From assembly GCF_003991135.1 (NCBI RefSeq), contig NZ_CP016379.1, positions 2,790,001-2,854,000 of the forward strand: a DNA stretch of 64,000 bases. The letters run 5' to 3'. This DNA is from Anoxybacter fermentans. Its GTDB lineage: Bacteria; Bacillota; Halanaerobiia; DY22613. The translations under genes were made by a program, and so were the position numbers. The notes under the pieces are model-generated. The model had not been told where the DNA came from. It did not search any database and saw nothing but the letters and a program-made list of their open reading frames with translations. Shown piece after piece: positions 7,991 through 16,993 of the stretch (positions are counted from its first letter, which is position 1; every line of letters starts with the position of its first letter).

Positions 7991-9499
7991 TTACCTTTCC
8001 ATCGCATGGGCCAGAGATTTTCTTTTTTCTTCTGCTGCTTTATTTTCCAAAGCCAACTTCCATCTGGCTTTATCAGCAAACTTTTGCACCAATCTGGTAG
8101 TAATCTTGCTATTCATCATGCTACCTGGCCCCCCAACACAACCTCCCTCACAGCCCATACCTTCAAGAAAGTTACAGTCCAACTTACCTTCTACTAGCTT
8201 TTGCAAAGCTTCCTTGCAGTTAACAATTCCATCTACATGGGCAAATTTAATCAAATTTTCCTTTCCTTCTTCTTTTAAAATCTCCCGAATCACATTTGCT
8301 ACTCCACCTGCATAGGCAAAGTTACGGCCATGACTGGATGCATCTTTTATCTCTTCTTCAAGTTCATACTCTGCCAGATTAATCCCCATACTTACCAGGA
8401 TGCATCCCAGCTCCTCAAAGGTGAGAACCGCATCTATATCCTTTTCCTTTTGTGCTTCTATCTTTTTGGTAATACATGGCCCGATGAAGACCATTTTACT
8501 TTCTGGATCAGTCTTTTTCAATAAACGGGCCAGAGCAATCATTGGAGAAACTGTAGTAGAAGCTTTATCGGCTATCTCCGGGAAATATTTCTGAATTAAA
8601 CTCAAAAAAGATGGACAACAGGATGATGTCATAAACGGTTGACCTTTTTCTAATCTTTCAACCAACTCATGTGCTTCATTTAATGCCACCATATCAGCAC
8701 CTAAAGCAACCTCATATACCTCAGAAAAACCAATCTCAACTAAAGCTGCCTTCAACTTGCCGGGACTAACTTTTGCCCCAAATTGACCTATAAAAGAAGG
8801 TGCTATTATAGCATTAACCTTAGTCTCTGGATCTTTCAACATCTTAATTACCTGAATAATTTGCGTACTGTCCTCAATAGCTCCAAAAGGACAACTCCTG
8901 ACACAATTACCACAACCTATACATTTTTCATAATCGATAGAAGCCTGCCTACTATAATCAGCCTTAATAGCATCTACCGCGCAGGCGCGCTCACATGGCC
9001 TTATATTTTCAAGGATGGCTCCAAAAGGACATGCCACTTTGCACCTGCCGCATTCAATACATTTACCCTGATCAATATATGCCCGATTCTGAATGATAAC
9101 AATGGCATTTCTGGGACATGCGCTGACACAGGAATGGGCCACACAATTGCGACAGGCATCAGTTATCATATATTTATCTATAGGACAGCGGTCACAGGCC
9201 ACACTTAAAACATGGATAATCCGTTTATCACTTTCTAATTGATCTATCTGTTTAGCCATCTCTATCAATGACATATTTTTATACTGCTCCGGGTCAAAAC
9301 CCATTGCCAGTTTTATCATCTCTTTTAAAATAGCCTGTTCTTTATATTCACAGCAACGATATCTGGGTGTATCGGCATTTGCTAAAAGTTCTGGCAAACT
9401 CTCCACTTTTTCAACCAATTGATCCTTTAATGTAAATCGAGCTAATGAAATATAGATACGGCGTTTAAGCTTTGTCAACTCTGTTACAATATTGAGCAT
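7991..9499 (-). CDS. monomeric [FeFe] hydrogenase, group B-like
   Basis: In this 502-aa protein an N-terminal helical part is followed (about residues 100-215) by several cysteine clusters: CDRCPIDKYMITDACRNC, CVSACPRNA, CIECGRCKVACP, CERAC and CIGCGNCVRSCP, enough for three or more 4Fe-4S clusters. The H-cluster domain follows with L1 TSSCCPSF, L2 FIGPCITKKIEA and L3 GMGCEGGCVGGPG. These L2 and L3 forms differ from catalytic group A (MPCxxKxxE; MACxGGC) and resemble the poorly studied group B. All cluster cysteines are present, so H2 production or uptake is plausible. It belongs to a five- or six-gene operon with a sensory hydrogenase under Rex-like operators. Confidence 0.88.
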   Translation of the reverse strand: MLNIVTELTKLKRRIYISLARFTLKDQLVEKVESLPELLANADTPRYRCCEYKEQAILKEMIKLAMGFDPEQYKNMSLIEMAKQIDQLESDKRIIHVLSVACDRCPIDKYMITDACRNCVAHSCVSACPRNAIVIIQNRAYIDQGKCIECGRCKVACPFGAILENIRPCERACAVDAIKADYSRQASIDYEKCIGCGNCVRSCPFGAIEDSTQIIQVIKMLKDPETKVNAIIAPSFIGQFGAKVSPGKLKAALVEIGFSEVYEVALGADMVALNEAHELVERLEKGQPFMTSSCCPSFLSLIQKYFPEIADKASTTVSPMIALARLLKKTDPESKMVFIGPCITKKIEAQKEKDIDAVLTFEELGCILVSMGINLAEYELEEEIKDASSHGRNFAYAGGVANVIREILKEEGKENLIKFAHVDGIVNCKEALQKLVEGKLDCNFLEGMGCEGGCVGGPGSMMNSKITTRLVQKFADKARWKLALENKAAEEKRKSLAHAMER

Positions 9500-9513
9500 G
9501 ACCGCCCCCCCTT

Positions 9514-9738
9514 TCAGGTAATCTTTTTAATTAATTCTTCCGGTGTTATCGGAGCAAAAATTTGGCCATTAATCCGGACAGCTGGTGATTTGTCACAGGA
9601 TTTAAGGCAGGGAACAGTTTTCAATTGGATTGAATTTAACTTTTCACCGGGCAATCCTTGAACTGCTCTGATCAAATCCTGGGCCCCCATTAAATGACAT
9701 GAAGTGCCAATACAGACTTCTACCAAATGCTTTTTCAT
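9514..9738 (-). CDS. thioredoxin-like 2Fe-2S ferredoxin (NuoE/HydC-like), second copy
   Basis: This 74-aa protein starts MKKHLVEVCIGTSCHLMG. Its four cysteines (CIGTSC, then CLKSC about 35 residues later) match the 2Fe-2S site of the NuoE/HydA-gamma thioredoxin-like fold. The ATG at 9738 has AAGGTGGG upstream; a longer in-frame start at 9774 would overlap the phosphatase gene and has no better RBS. It sits directly before the group-B-like hydrogenase (15 bp gap), for which it is the likely electron partner. Confidence 0.82.
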   Translation of the reverse strand: MKKHLVEVCIGTSCHLMGAQDLIRAVQGLPGEKLNSIQLKTVPCLKSCDKSPAVRINGQIFAPITPEELIKKIT

Positions 9739-9764
9739 TTTTTCCCACCTTCTTTGAATTTGAT

Positions 9765-10913
9765 TTAAAACCATTCTATCTTTACTTTTTTATTTAAACC
9801 TTTAAGAGTATTTACTAAACGTTTGATAACCTGGGTACGAATTCCCAGATTAACCGGCAAATCTAAATTCTGATGGGCTTCATTTACTGCCCGACCTACG
9901 AGAAAATGAATCTCATCACTCTCCAAAAGCTCTCTTGCCAGAAGTGAAGCTCCATCTTTTCCCAAAGGCATTTCTGAATCGCCGGGCCTTTGTAGATACT
10001 CTAGCGTTCTATTTAAAGTCAAAAGGCCTTCTGTCACCAGATCAACTCCCTCAATAAAGGAAATGGGCGGAACATCGGGATCTACATAGTTAAAAGTACA
10101 CTCCAGCTCACACCCTGTCTCCCGGGCAAAAATCTGGGCTGTAGTACCACCACAGATCACCTTTTTACCCCGGGCTTCAAGTAAACGCCGACTCATAATA
10201 AAATCATCTGATGGGTTGATAGGCGGCCCAGTCATGATGGTCAAATATCTGGGCTTTCTTAGCCGGGCACCAATAATAGTAAAATCATCTCCCGGTTCCA
10301 TCAAATAATAGGCCTCACAAATTTTTATCATCTTCTCTACCATCCGATTAAGGGATAAGCCTTCTGCTGCCAGTTCTTCCAGATGATTAGCTACTCCGTC
10401 CCACCCCAGGCCAAAATCCATCAACCCTCCAATTCCAGCATGAATTATTCCATCACTGGTCAAAAAAATATAGTCACCCAATTCCAGCTTAAAATGAGCC
10501 TCTTTGATCAATTTGCCCTTAATCCTTCGTTCCTTCATATAAAGAGGCTGCACTTTACCCTGCTTTAGAAAAAAAGCAGGTGGTGAATCCAGTTCAATCA
10601 AATAAGCCCTTCCATCATTATAGATCTTTAAAACAGCCAGAGTAGAGTAAGCTATTTCTCTAACTTCACATATGGGTAAAGTTTCAATAATAGTCTCAAT
10701 AATCTCTTCTAAAGGTAAATTTTTTTCAATCAGTCCAATAGCTATCTTGGTTGTTAGAGTAGCCAGAATATTTGCCTTTACCCCACTTCCCAAACCGTCA
10801 GATAAAACGAGAATGGTTCCATCTTCTTTTTTTAAGACTTCCACATGATCTCCGCATAACTCTTCACCGTACCGGGACATACTCTGATAAACATCTTCTA
10901 CTACAAAATTCAA
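9765..10913 (-). CDS. SpoIIE-family PP2C protein phosphatase of the sensory hydrogenase operon
   Basis: The 382-aa protein has the SpoIIE/PP2C metal-binding motifs: LVLSDGLGSGVKAN near residue 35, YIFLTSDGI near 150 and DDFTIIGARLRK near 205. A C-terminal extension of about 170 residues (PPINPSDDFIMSRRLLEARG and onward) contains no motif I know. It overlaps the sensory hydrogenase gene by 4 bp. A phosphatase next to a PAS-containing [FeFe] hydrogenase is the signature of group C3 sensory hydrogenases. The inferred chain is H2 or redox state sensed by the hydrogenase, output through protein dephosphorylation. The phosphoprotein target is not visible here. Confidence 0.88.
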   Translation of the reverse strand: MNFVVEDVYQSMSRYGEELCGDHVEVLKKEDGTILVLSDGLGSGVKANILATLTTKIAIGLIEKNLPLEEIIETIIETLPICEVREIAYSTLAVLKIYNDGRAYLIELDSPPAFFLKQGKVQPLYMKERRIKGKLIKEAHFKLELGDYIFLTSDGIIHAGIGGLMDFGLGWDGVANHLEELAAEGLSLNRMVEKMIKICEAYYLMEPGDDFTIIGARLRKPRYLTIMTGPPINPSDDFIMSRRLLEARGKKVICGGTTAQIFARETGCELECTFNYVDPDVPPISFIEGVDLVTEGLLTLNRTLEYLQRPGDSEMPLGKDGASLLARELLESDEIHFLVGRAVNEAHQNLDLPVNLGIRTQVIKRLVNTLKGLNKKVKIEWF

Positions 10914-12646
10914 TCTAAATCACCATCCTCGATTATTTCGGTGAGTTCATATAAAGCTGCCTTGGTTTCTACAGTTGTCTCTCCTAACAATTTTGCTATC
11001 TCCTGAACAATCTTCATCTGTTTGTGAACCACAGCAGAAGCTTTCTCCACCGCCATTCTCTTCATCTCATGTACCTTTTTCTTTTGCTCCTCCTGTGCTG
11101 TGATGTCAGTAATTATACCAACAATAACTTCATATTCTTCAATTGGAAAGATGGTCTGATCAGTAACCAGACGATATTGTTCATATTTAACCTTTTTGTG
11201 GACAATCCGCGTCTTCTCCTTCCAAACTTTCTGAAATAAACTGGGGTCAATATATCGATATAGAGGCTGACCAATAGGTGACTCATTTTTTCTATTAAAC
11301 ATCTGATTGGCTACCGGATTAAATTCCTGTATTATCATATTTTTATCGACAACAATAATAGCATTATGGGATGATTCAACGATAATATGAGCCAGGGATT
11401 CAATCCGTTCTTTCATATAGGGGATACACATCTTCTCTTCTGCCAATCCCTGATACACAGCAATTGCTTTATCCCGGCAGGTTTGATATCCACAGCCTCC
11501 ACAATTGGTTTCATCATCTTTTCCAAATTTGCCAATCCTTTTTAAAATCTCTCTTATCTCCTCTTCCGTAGGCATGGGATAAATTTGTTTCCGATGACTG
11601 TACTCCCGTTTGAGACGTAGTTTAGCAGGCTGAACTTCTTTCTCCACGTTTTTTTGATTTTTGGTCTTAAAAGAAAGTTTAGACCTATCTCTGGCATATT
11701 TAATCACCAACTGACACCGGCCTGCCACACCTAAGTTAATATCTACTTCAGGTCCATTAATACACCCACCCCTACAGGCCATCAGTTCCAGAAAGATGGG
11801 GCGAATACGCCCTTCTTTAAGATCAGCTATAGACTGAATACAATCCTCAATCCCACTCACCGAAAAAACCTGACCATTCAAATACTCTTCTTCTAACCCG
11901 GCAGTGGTCAATACACCACCCCTCAGGGGGTATTTTCGCGGCCACTGAGATTGACTTAAATCAAAGTCAACAGGTTCAACTTTCTCTAAATTAACTCCTT
12001 TTTTTGTAAAAAACTGAATCAACTGTCGAAAAGTCATAACTAAATCCACTCCACCAGAAGCTTCCGGACGATTGAGTTCATCTATCTTGGCAATACAGGG
12101 ACCAAAAAAGACCACTTTTACCTCTTTACCATAAATTTGCTTTAAAATCTGTCCGTGAGCCATCATCGGTGAAATAAGTGGAGCTAGATTAGGAATCAAT
12201 TCCGGGTAATGCTTTTCTACAAGATTAACAATAGCAGGACAACAGGTAGAAATAAGAGGTTTGTCCCACTTTTTGACTAAGTTAAAATATTCCTTTGCAA
12301 CATATTTGGCTCCCTGAACTGTCTCGACAACATAATCAAATCCCAACTCTTTTAATCCTCCTACCAATTGCCGGTAATCATGAAGTTCCAGAGTAGCGAC
12401 AAATGATGGAGCAACTGAGGCAATTACAGGTATATCTGAAGTCAGAAATTTTTCCAGTTCAGCACTACCATTAAAGGGAACTTTGGCTTTCTGTGGACAA
12501 ATGTTAACACAGCGGCCACAATAAATACATTTTTCCTTAATGATCCAGGCTTGATCCTGACCAAAACCAATAGCCCCAACAGGACAATGACGCAAGCATC
12601 TATAACAGTCTTTACAGGATGCTTTTAGAACAGAGAGAACTTCCAT
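10910..12646 (-). CDS. sensory [FeFe] hydrogenase with Fe-S and PAS domains (group C3-like)
   Basis: Domain order in this 578-aa protein: two 4Fe-4S clusters (CKDCYRCLRHCP, CIYCGRCVNICP; residues 10-55), H-cluster domain (about 75-315; L1 STCCPAIVN, L2 FFGPCIAKIDE, L3 ELMACRGGCINGP), a CGGCGYQTC four-cysteine Fe-S domain (near 385), then a PAS domain (about 425-530; SSHNAIIVVDKNMIIQEFNP) and a C-terminal helix. There is no kinase domain. PAS-linked H-cluster proteins are regarded as H2 sensors. The downstream overlapping phosphatase gene supports signalling. Expression probably responds to NADH/NAD+ through the upstream Rex boxes. Confidence 0.88.
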   Translation of the reverse strand: MEVLSVLKASCKDCYRCLRHCPVGAIGFGQDQAWIIKEKCIYCGRCVNICPQKAKVPFNGSAELEKFLTSDIPVIASVAPSFVATLELHDYRQLVGGLKELGFDYVVETVQGAKYVAKEYFNLVKKWDKPLISTCCPAIVNLVEKHYPELIPNLAPLISPMMAHGQILKQIYGKEVKVVFFGPCIAKIDELNRPEASGGVDLVMTFRQLIQFFTKKGVNLEKVEPVDFDLSQSQWPRKYPLRGGVLTTAGLEEEYLNGQVFSVSGIEDCIQSIADLKEGRIRPIFLELMACRGGCINGPEVDINLGVAGRCQLVIKYARDRSKLSFKTKNQKNVEKEVQPAKLRLKREYSHRKQIYPMPTEEEIREILKRIGKFGKDDETNCGGCGYQTCRDKAIAVYQGLAEEKMCIPYMKERIESLAHIIVESSHNAIIVVDKNMIIQEFNPVANQMFNRKNESPIGQPLYRYIDPSLFQKVWKEKTRIVHKKVKYEQYRLVTDQTIFPIEEYEVIVGIITDITAQEEQKKKVHEMKRMAVEKASAVVHKQMKIVQEIAKLLGETTVETKAALYELTEIIEDGDLD

Positions 12647-12897
12647 TAAAATTCACCTTCTTTTAAAAGTTCCCGTCTAAAAATCTCTCTGGCATTTTCA
12701 GGTGAAACCCGGCTTATAAGCTTATCACCAATTTTAACAGTTACACCCTTAGCACAATTTTTCTGACAAAAGGAAGCTTTAAGATGGATTCTATCCTCTA
12801 AATCATAAGTTTTAACCATTTCTTTAAAAATTTGTACCACCTGATAAGCGCCTTTTAAATGACAACTACTTCCCACACATATCTGTACTTCTAACAT
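12646..12897 (-). CDS. thioredoxin-like 2Fe-2S ferredoxin, first gene of the hydrogenase operon
   Basis: This 83-aa protein starts MLEVQICVGSSCHLKGA and carries the four-cysteine pattern CVGSSC ... CQKNC of the NuoE C-terminal domain. Its stop overlaps the sensory hydrogenase start by one base. It is a paralogue of the 74-aa protein at 9514-9738, so each hydrogenase gene is preceded by its own small ferredoxin gene. It probably passes electrons to or from the sensory hydrogenase. Confidence 0.85.
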   Translation of the reverse strand: MLEVQICVGSSCHLKGAYQVVQIFKEMVKTYDLEDRIHLKASFCQKNCAKGVTVKIGDKLISRVSPENAREIFRRELLKEGEF

Positions 12898-12937
12898 TGA
12901 TAAACACCTCTTTCTATCTTAAATACCATAAACATTT

Positions 12938-12955
12938 TTGTGAAATAATTCACAA
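12938..12955. promoter_or_regulatory. Rex operator 1
   Basis: TTGTGAAATAATTCACAA is a perfect match to the firmicute Rex consensus TTGTGA-N6-TCACAA. It lies downstream of the -10 of the hydrogenase operon promoter, where a bound repressor would block transcription. Rex releases DNA when NADH is high. Confidence 0.85.
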
Positions 12956-12959
12956 TATA

Positions 12960-12977
12960 TAGTGAAATATTTCACAT
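12960..12977. promoter_or_regulatory. Rex operator 2
   Basis: TAGTGAAATATTTCACAT keeps the GTGAAATATTTCAC core and is one mismatch per side from the full box. It overlaps the expected transcription start. Centre-to-centre distance to operator 1 is 22 bp. Confidence 0.75.
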
Positions 12978-12980
12978 TTA

Positions 12981-13010
12981 ATTATATATTACCCCCGGGG
13001 TTTCTGTCAA
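12981..13010 (-). promoter_or_regulatory. consensus sigma-A promoter of the hydrogenase operon
   Basis: On the minus strand TTGACA (13010-13005), an 18-bp spacer and TATAAT (12986-12981). Both hexamers are perfect. The two Rex boxes follow immediately. Confidence 0.85.
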
Positions 13011-13032
13011 GAGATTTGTTTGCTTTGAAAAT

Positions 13033-13070
13033 TTAAAAAACAAGGGTTGGAGGTTAAAACCACACCCTTT
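13033..13070 (-). terminator. intrinsic terminator after the decayed cstA
   Basis: On the minus strand AAGGGTGTGG pairs with CCAACCCTT (one bulge) and is followed by G and T6. Confidence 0.7.
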
Positions 13071-14592
13071 TTATTTACCACCATCCTTAACTGTCTTATA
13101 CTTATGCCAGGTGTTCCAGGCTTCTTCTATCATCCAGATTTCCAAAAGGAAAATAATTACACCCAGAACCGTTAGAAGCACATTACCGGATGCTATATAT
13201 TTTCCCAGGTTCAGAATCATGGTCTAACCTGTCATAACCAGCATGAAAATCATCGGTATAAGAGTGGACTTAACAGATTTAGCCTGACGTAATAGATAAA
13301 CAGTGACCACCAAAAAAACCAGACCAACAAGAAGCTGATTCACCACCCCAAAGAGAGGCCAGAGGATTAAACCACCTTTTCCTCCATTAATCAGTGTCAG
13401 GAGGAATGCAGTGAAAACAGCAACAAAGGTAGCAGGATAGCGACCAGTAAGAGACTTTAACCTAACAGTTTCAAAAAGCTCAGTTAATACATACCGCTGA
13501 ATACGTGTAGCAGAATCAAGGGTAGTAGCAGTAAAACTGATAACTACCACAGCAATAATCGCTTTACTCAAATCCAGAGGAATACCGTAAGAATTTAAGA
13601 AAGGTGCGCCGCCATTAACAAAAGCAGAAACTTTGGCTGCAAAACCACTGGCAGCACCCCAACTTTTATAATGGGCTACCCAGCCAGCTTTGGTAGCAAA
13701 ACCGGCGGTACAGGCAAGAACAACAAAGAGAGCCAGAATACCTTCAACAATCATTCCACCATAACCGATAAACTTAGCATCTACTTCTGAATTAATCTGT
13801 TTAACTGTTGTACCGCAGGAAACCAGACTATAGAATCCTGAAATTTCTCCACAGGCGTAAGTAATCCCGTGGCTTAAGCAGAGTTCATACAGGAAGGGTG
13901 GATGCGATATAACAATAAACCAGTAAAACCACAATCCATGTCATCAATTCAGAACCAAAAATAGCGGGCATCTTAAACCCAGGCATTAAAACTTCAAGCC
14001 AGATAAATATGCAGGCAATAACGGCAGGAATTGTAACCTCTTCCCCTTCTTATATACCAGAAAACTTAAAATAACGGCTAATGGAATTTCTATAAATATT
14101 GAGAATACAGTGTGCTGAATACTCATAAAAAGAAAAGCGATTACCAAAGCAAAAACAGCGATGAATATAACCAGAGCAAAAAAGATAATTAATAAGAATA
14201 AAATCTTGGCCCGTGGTCCAATAAGTTTAGCAGTAATATCACCAACAAATCTACCTTTATTCCTCAATGAAACTACCAGTGCGCCAAAATCATAAACAGC
14301 TCCTAGAAAAATAGTACCCAATACAATCCAGAGTAATGCAGGTACCCAACCCCAGATAACAGCAATAGCCGGGCCAACTATTGGCGCTGCTCCGGCAATT
14401 GAGATAAAGTGATGACCAAAAAGAACGTGTTTTTGAGTTAGCACAAAGTCGATATTATCATTGAATTTATGAGCCAGAAGTAACCCGATTTGGATCAAGC
14501 CTAAAAACCTTGTTACTTAAGTAAGTCCCATAAAACCGATAGGCAAGATAATATAAAATTAAAACCACTAAAGCCACCAACAACGCATTCAT
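13071..14592 (-). pseudogene. cstA: decayed carbon-starvation protein CstA (peptide transporter)
   Basis: Fragments in order are MNALLVALVVLILYYLAYRF from the ATG at 14592, a frameshift near 14475 (VTSGS-stop versus AHKFNDNIDFVLTQKH in the next frame), FGHHFISIAGAAPIVGPAIA, a second frameshift at a G run near 14040, then EEVTIPAVIACIFIWLEV. A TGA follows where the family has Trp (TLPV-stop-TLLKPRDY). An internal deletion of roughly 40-60 codons joins RDY to ACGEISGFYSLVSCGTT. Finally a TAG at 13224-13226 separates LVMTG from TMILNLGKYIASGN, in frame to the true end at 13071. CstA imports peptides or pyruvate. With at least four lesions it cannot make a working transporter. Confidence 0.9.
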
Positions 14593-14706
14593 ATATATTC
14601 CCCTCCTTTTATAAATTTTTAAATTTTAACTATTACAACCCAAACCCAACTTGTTCCCAGCTATCACCTCCTGATTAATATATTTCTTTATTTCTTAAAT
14701 TTTTAT

Positions 14707-14931
14707 ATGATTATACTGCAAAAAGCTAATTTTGAGCGACATAGAAATTTTTCGCCAAATCATCTTAACGAGATTTCCGACGAAATAAGGCCTCATCACA
14801 GGAAATGATGAGCTAATCAAGGGCCAGGAAGGCCCTTTGATTAGGAAGCCTTATTTCGGCGGAAATCGAGCTTTAGATGACTCGAAAAATTTCTCAAGAA
14901 GCGAAAAATTAGCTTTTTGCAGTTTAACCTT
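14707..14931 (+). repeat. palindromic intergenic repeat, copy R3 (full length, 225 bp)
   Basis: Full copy upstream of the decayed cstA. It shows outer arms, the middle stem CGACGAAATAAGGC / GCCTTATTTCGGCG, hairpin CTCATCACAGG..TGATGAG and hairpin CTAATCAAGGGCC..GGCCCTTTGATTAG. It is a good reference for the consensus. Confidence 0.92.
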
Positions 14932-14957
14932 ATATAATTTTTTCCTTAAATAAGAAA

Positions 14958-14990
14958 AAAAAAGATCAGGAAGATTTCCTCCTGACCTCT
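14958..14990 (-). terminator. intrinsic terminator after the rubredoxin-like gene
   Basis: Minus strand: GGTCAGGAGGAAATCTTCCT folds with the following CTGATC and runs into T8. Confidence 0.85.
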
Positions 14991-15018
14991 TTATAATCCT
15001 AAAAGGGAGATAAGTTTT

Positions 15019-15348
15019 TTAACCCCATTTTCCTTTTTTCATATGACCTTCTAACTCAGCTTTTATTTTTTGACCTAATTCAAAAGCTATAGCTTTTGCT
15101 TCTTTAAAAACTTTGACACAACCTGGATCTAAATCATCTTCAATTCCTTCTTCAGCTAATTCAATGATCGTATCTAATAATGTTTTAATTTCCATATGTA
15201 GATCATTGGTATATCGGGAACGAAGAATTTTTTCTTTCACTTCCTCACTTATTTCTATAAATTTCTCTTTAGGTGCTCCACATTTAGGGCATTGCTCAGG
15301 TGCTGCTTCTCTCTCATAAATAAAATTGCACACACTACATTTAAACAT
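15019..15348 (-). CDS. rubredoxin-like domain protein with helical C-terminus
   Basis: This 109-aa protein starts [24 protein letters not shown] and CPKC form a rubredoxin/rubrerythrin-type one-iron site (residues 4-33), followed by about 70 residues of predicted helix without ferritin ligands. The ATG at 15348 has AAGGAG nine bases upstream, while an in-frame ATG four codons earlier abuts that RBS. It directly follows rubrerythrin (27 bp), so the two are probably co-transcribed for oxidative-stress protection. Its electron partner is not known from the sequence. Confidence 0.8.
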   Translation of the reverse strand: MFKCSVCNFIYEREAAPEQCPKCGAPKEKFIEISEEVKEKILRSRYTNDLHMEIKTLLDTIIELAEEGIEDDLDPGCVKVFKEAKAIAFELGQKIKAELEGHMKKGKWG

Positions 15349-15375
15349 AAAATTCATCTCCTTTTTTATAATCAA

Positions 15376-15894
15376 TTACCCTTTATATGGCTTATAATGT
15401 TTAGCTGGATGGAAACAAAGTGGGCAAACCTCGGGAGGAGTGGTTCCTTCATGAATATAACCACAGACACGACATTTCCACTTAATATTTTCCTTAGACT
15501 TCAAAAGTTCACCATTTTCCAGGCGCTTTTTCAAATCAGCAAACATTTTTGCATGATCTTTTTCTACTTCAATAACTGTTCTAAAGTATTGGGCAGCAGC
15601 GTCTTCTCCCTCTTCTTCGGCAACTTTCAAGAATTCAGGATACATACTTTCATGTTCATAAGTCTCTCCCTCAATAGCTGCCTGTAAGTTAGCTTTAGTA
15701 TCACCGATCCCTTCTAACAGCTTTAAGATTACTTTTGCATGAGCTTCTTCATTGAGAGCAGCTGTCTCAAAAGCTTCAGCTACCTCTAACCACCCTTCCT
15801 TTCTTGCCACCTGAGCAAAAAACGTGTATTTATTCCTGGCCTGACTTTCACCTGCGAATGCTGTTTTTAAATTCTCAACTGTTCTTTTACTCAT
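15376..15894 (-). CDS. rbr: rubrerythrin
   Basis: This 172-aa protein has a ferritin-like diiron four-helix domain (residues 1-130; EAFETAALNEEAHAKVI, EHESMYPEFLKVAEEEGE, EVEKDHAKMF) and a C-terminal rubredoxin domain (CRVCGYIHEG ... CPLCFHPAKHYKPY). Rubrerythrin reduces hydrogen peroxide in the cytosol of anaerobes. The start follows AGGAGGTACATATT. An optimal promoter lies about 50-70 bp upstream. AT-rich imperfect palindromes next to it could bind PerR, but I see no clean box. Confidence 0.95.
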   Translation of the reverse strand: MSKRTVENLKTAFAGESQARNKYTFFAQVARKEGWLEVAEAFETAALNEEAHAKVILKLLEGIGDTKANLQAAIEGETYEHESMYPEFLKVAEEEGEDAAAQYFRTVIEVEKDHAKMFADLKKRLENGELLKSKENIKWKCRVCGYIHEGTTPPEVCPLCFHPAKHYKPYKG

Positions 15895-15937
15895 AATATG
15901 TACCTCCTAATTGATAATAATAATTTTTATTGATTAT

Positions 15938-15967
15938 ATTATAACTCCTATCTGTCCACTATGTCAA
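15938..15967 (-). promoter_or_regulatory. consensus sigma-A promoter of rubrerythrin
   Basis: Minus strand TTGACA (15967-15962), 18-bp spacer, TATAAT (15943-15938). Confidence 0.8.
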
Positions 15968-16047
15968 CAATTATTAACAAAATTACTCAGGTTTTTGATA
16001 AATATTGTTTTTTCAATACAAACTATCTGGATTTTTAAAATTATATG

Positions 16048-16238
16048 ATGATTATACTGCAAAAAGCTAATTTTGAGCACCATAGAAATTTTTCGTTAAA
16101 CCATCTTAGTGAGATTTCAGTTGAATTAAGGCCTCATATAAGGATGTGATAAGCTAATCAAATCACTGAAATCGAACTTTAGATGGTTCGAAAAATTTCT
16201 TTTGAAGCGAAAAATTAACTTTTTACAGTAAAATCATT
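16048..16238 (+). repeat. palindromic intergenic repeat, copy R4 (about 190 bp)
   Basis: Ends ATGATTATACTGCAAAAAGC and TTAACTTTTTACAGTAAAAT. The middle hairpins are shortened as in R1. Confidence 0.88.
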
Positions 16239-16501
16239 AGATAGATCAAAACTGCAATTAAGCAACTTTTCTAAAATCTAAATTCGATATAAAAGGGCTT
16301 TTTACCTTCTAATTTTATTAACAGTCTGAAAATTATCATTTTTATTTTTTCTCTTTTCCTTCCAATCTCCAGATAAGCTTTTTTTGGCACTATTATAGAA
16401 AGAATATTTTGTAATATTAAAATTTTAAAAAAATTAAAGGAAAATTGATAGAAAGCCTCGAAATATAATCAATAATACTTAAAGAAGAGGTGATGTTTAT
16501 C

Positions 16502-16927
16502 GTGGATAAGTTAACCGGTCTTCTGGACAAAGAAACATTTTTTGAAAAAGCTGCAGCCTACGATGGAACTTATGCAATTGTCGATCTGGATAATTTTAAA
16601 AGCTTTAATGATGCTTATGGTCGCGATGTAGGGGACGAAGTTTTAAAGAAGACAGCAGAAGTTTTAAAACAAAATATTGATGAACGCCATTTGATCGGTA
16701 GGCTATTACATGATAAATTTTTGGTCTTTTTTAAAGGTTTAAATGTAAACGAAGCAAAAGTATTATTAGATGACATAAGGGAACACTTCCACGGTTTTTA
16801 CTTCCCTTCTGTAAAAAAAGAACTGCACATTATCTTCAGTGCCGGTGTAGGTTCTGATTTTGAAACCGCCGAAAGAGCATTAAAACAAGCCAAAGATTTA
16901 GGCAGAAATAAGATCGTCTGCTTATAA
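16502..16927 (+). CDS. stand-alone degenerate GGDEF-domain protein
   Basis: This protein of about 141 aa starts at GTG 16502 with AGGTGATG as RBS; an ATG at 16493 is the alternative. It has the GGDEF fold start DKLTGLLDKETFFEKA, the metal site AIVDLDNFKSFNDAYG and the helix GDEVLKKTAEVL. The active-site loop reads RLLHDKFLVFF in place of GGDEF/GGEEF, so cyclase activity is unlikely. The C-terminal AKDLGRNKIVC is conserved. It has no sensor domain or membrane segment. It may bind c-di-GMP or GTP or act by protein contact; this is inference. Confidence 0.75.
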   Translation: MDKLTGLLDKETFFEKAAAYDGTYAIVDLDNFKSFNDAYGRDVGDEVLKKTAEVLKQNIDERHLIGRLLHDKFLVFFKGLNVNEAKVLLDDIREHFHGFYFPSVKKELHIIFSAGVGSDFETAERALKQAKDLGRNKIVCL

Positions 16928-16931
16928 ATTA

Positions 16932-16980
16932 AAAACCCCCTTTGGAATCAGCAAACTGATACCAAAGGGGGTTTTTATTT
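16932..16980 (+). terminator. strong intrinsic terminator after the GGDEF-like gene
   Basis: AAAACCCCCTTTGG pairs with CCAAAGGGGGTTTTT around a loop of about 16 nt. Confidence 0.9.
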
Positions 16981-16993
16981 CCCTTCCAAATAT

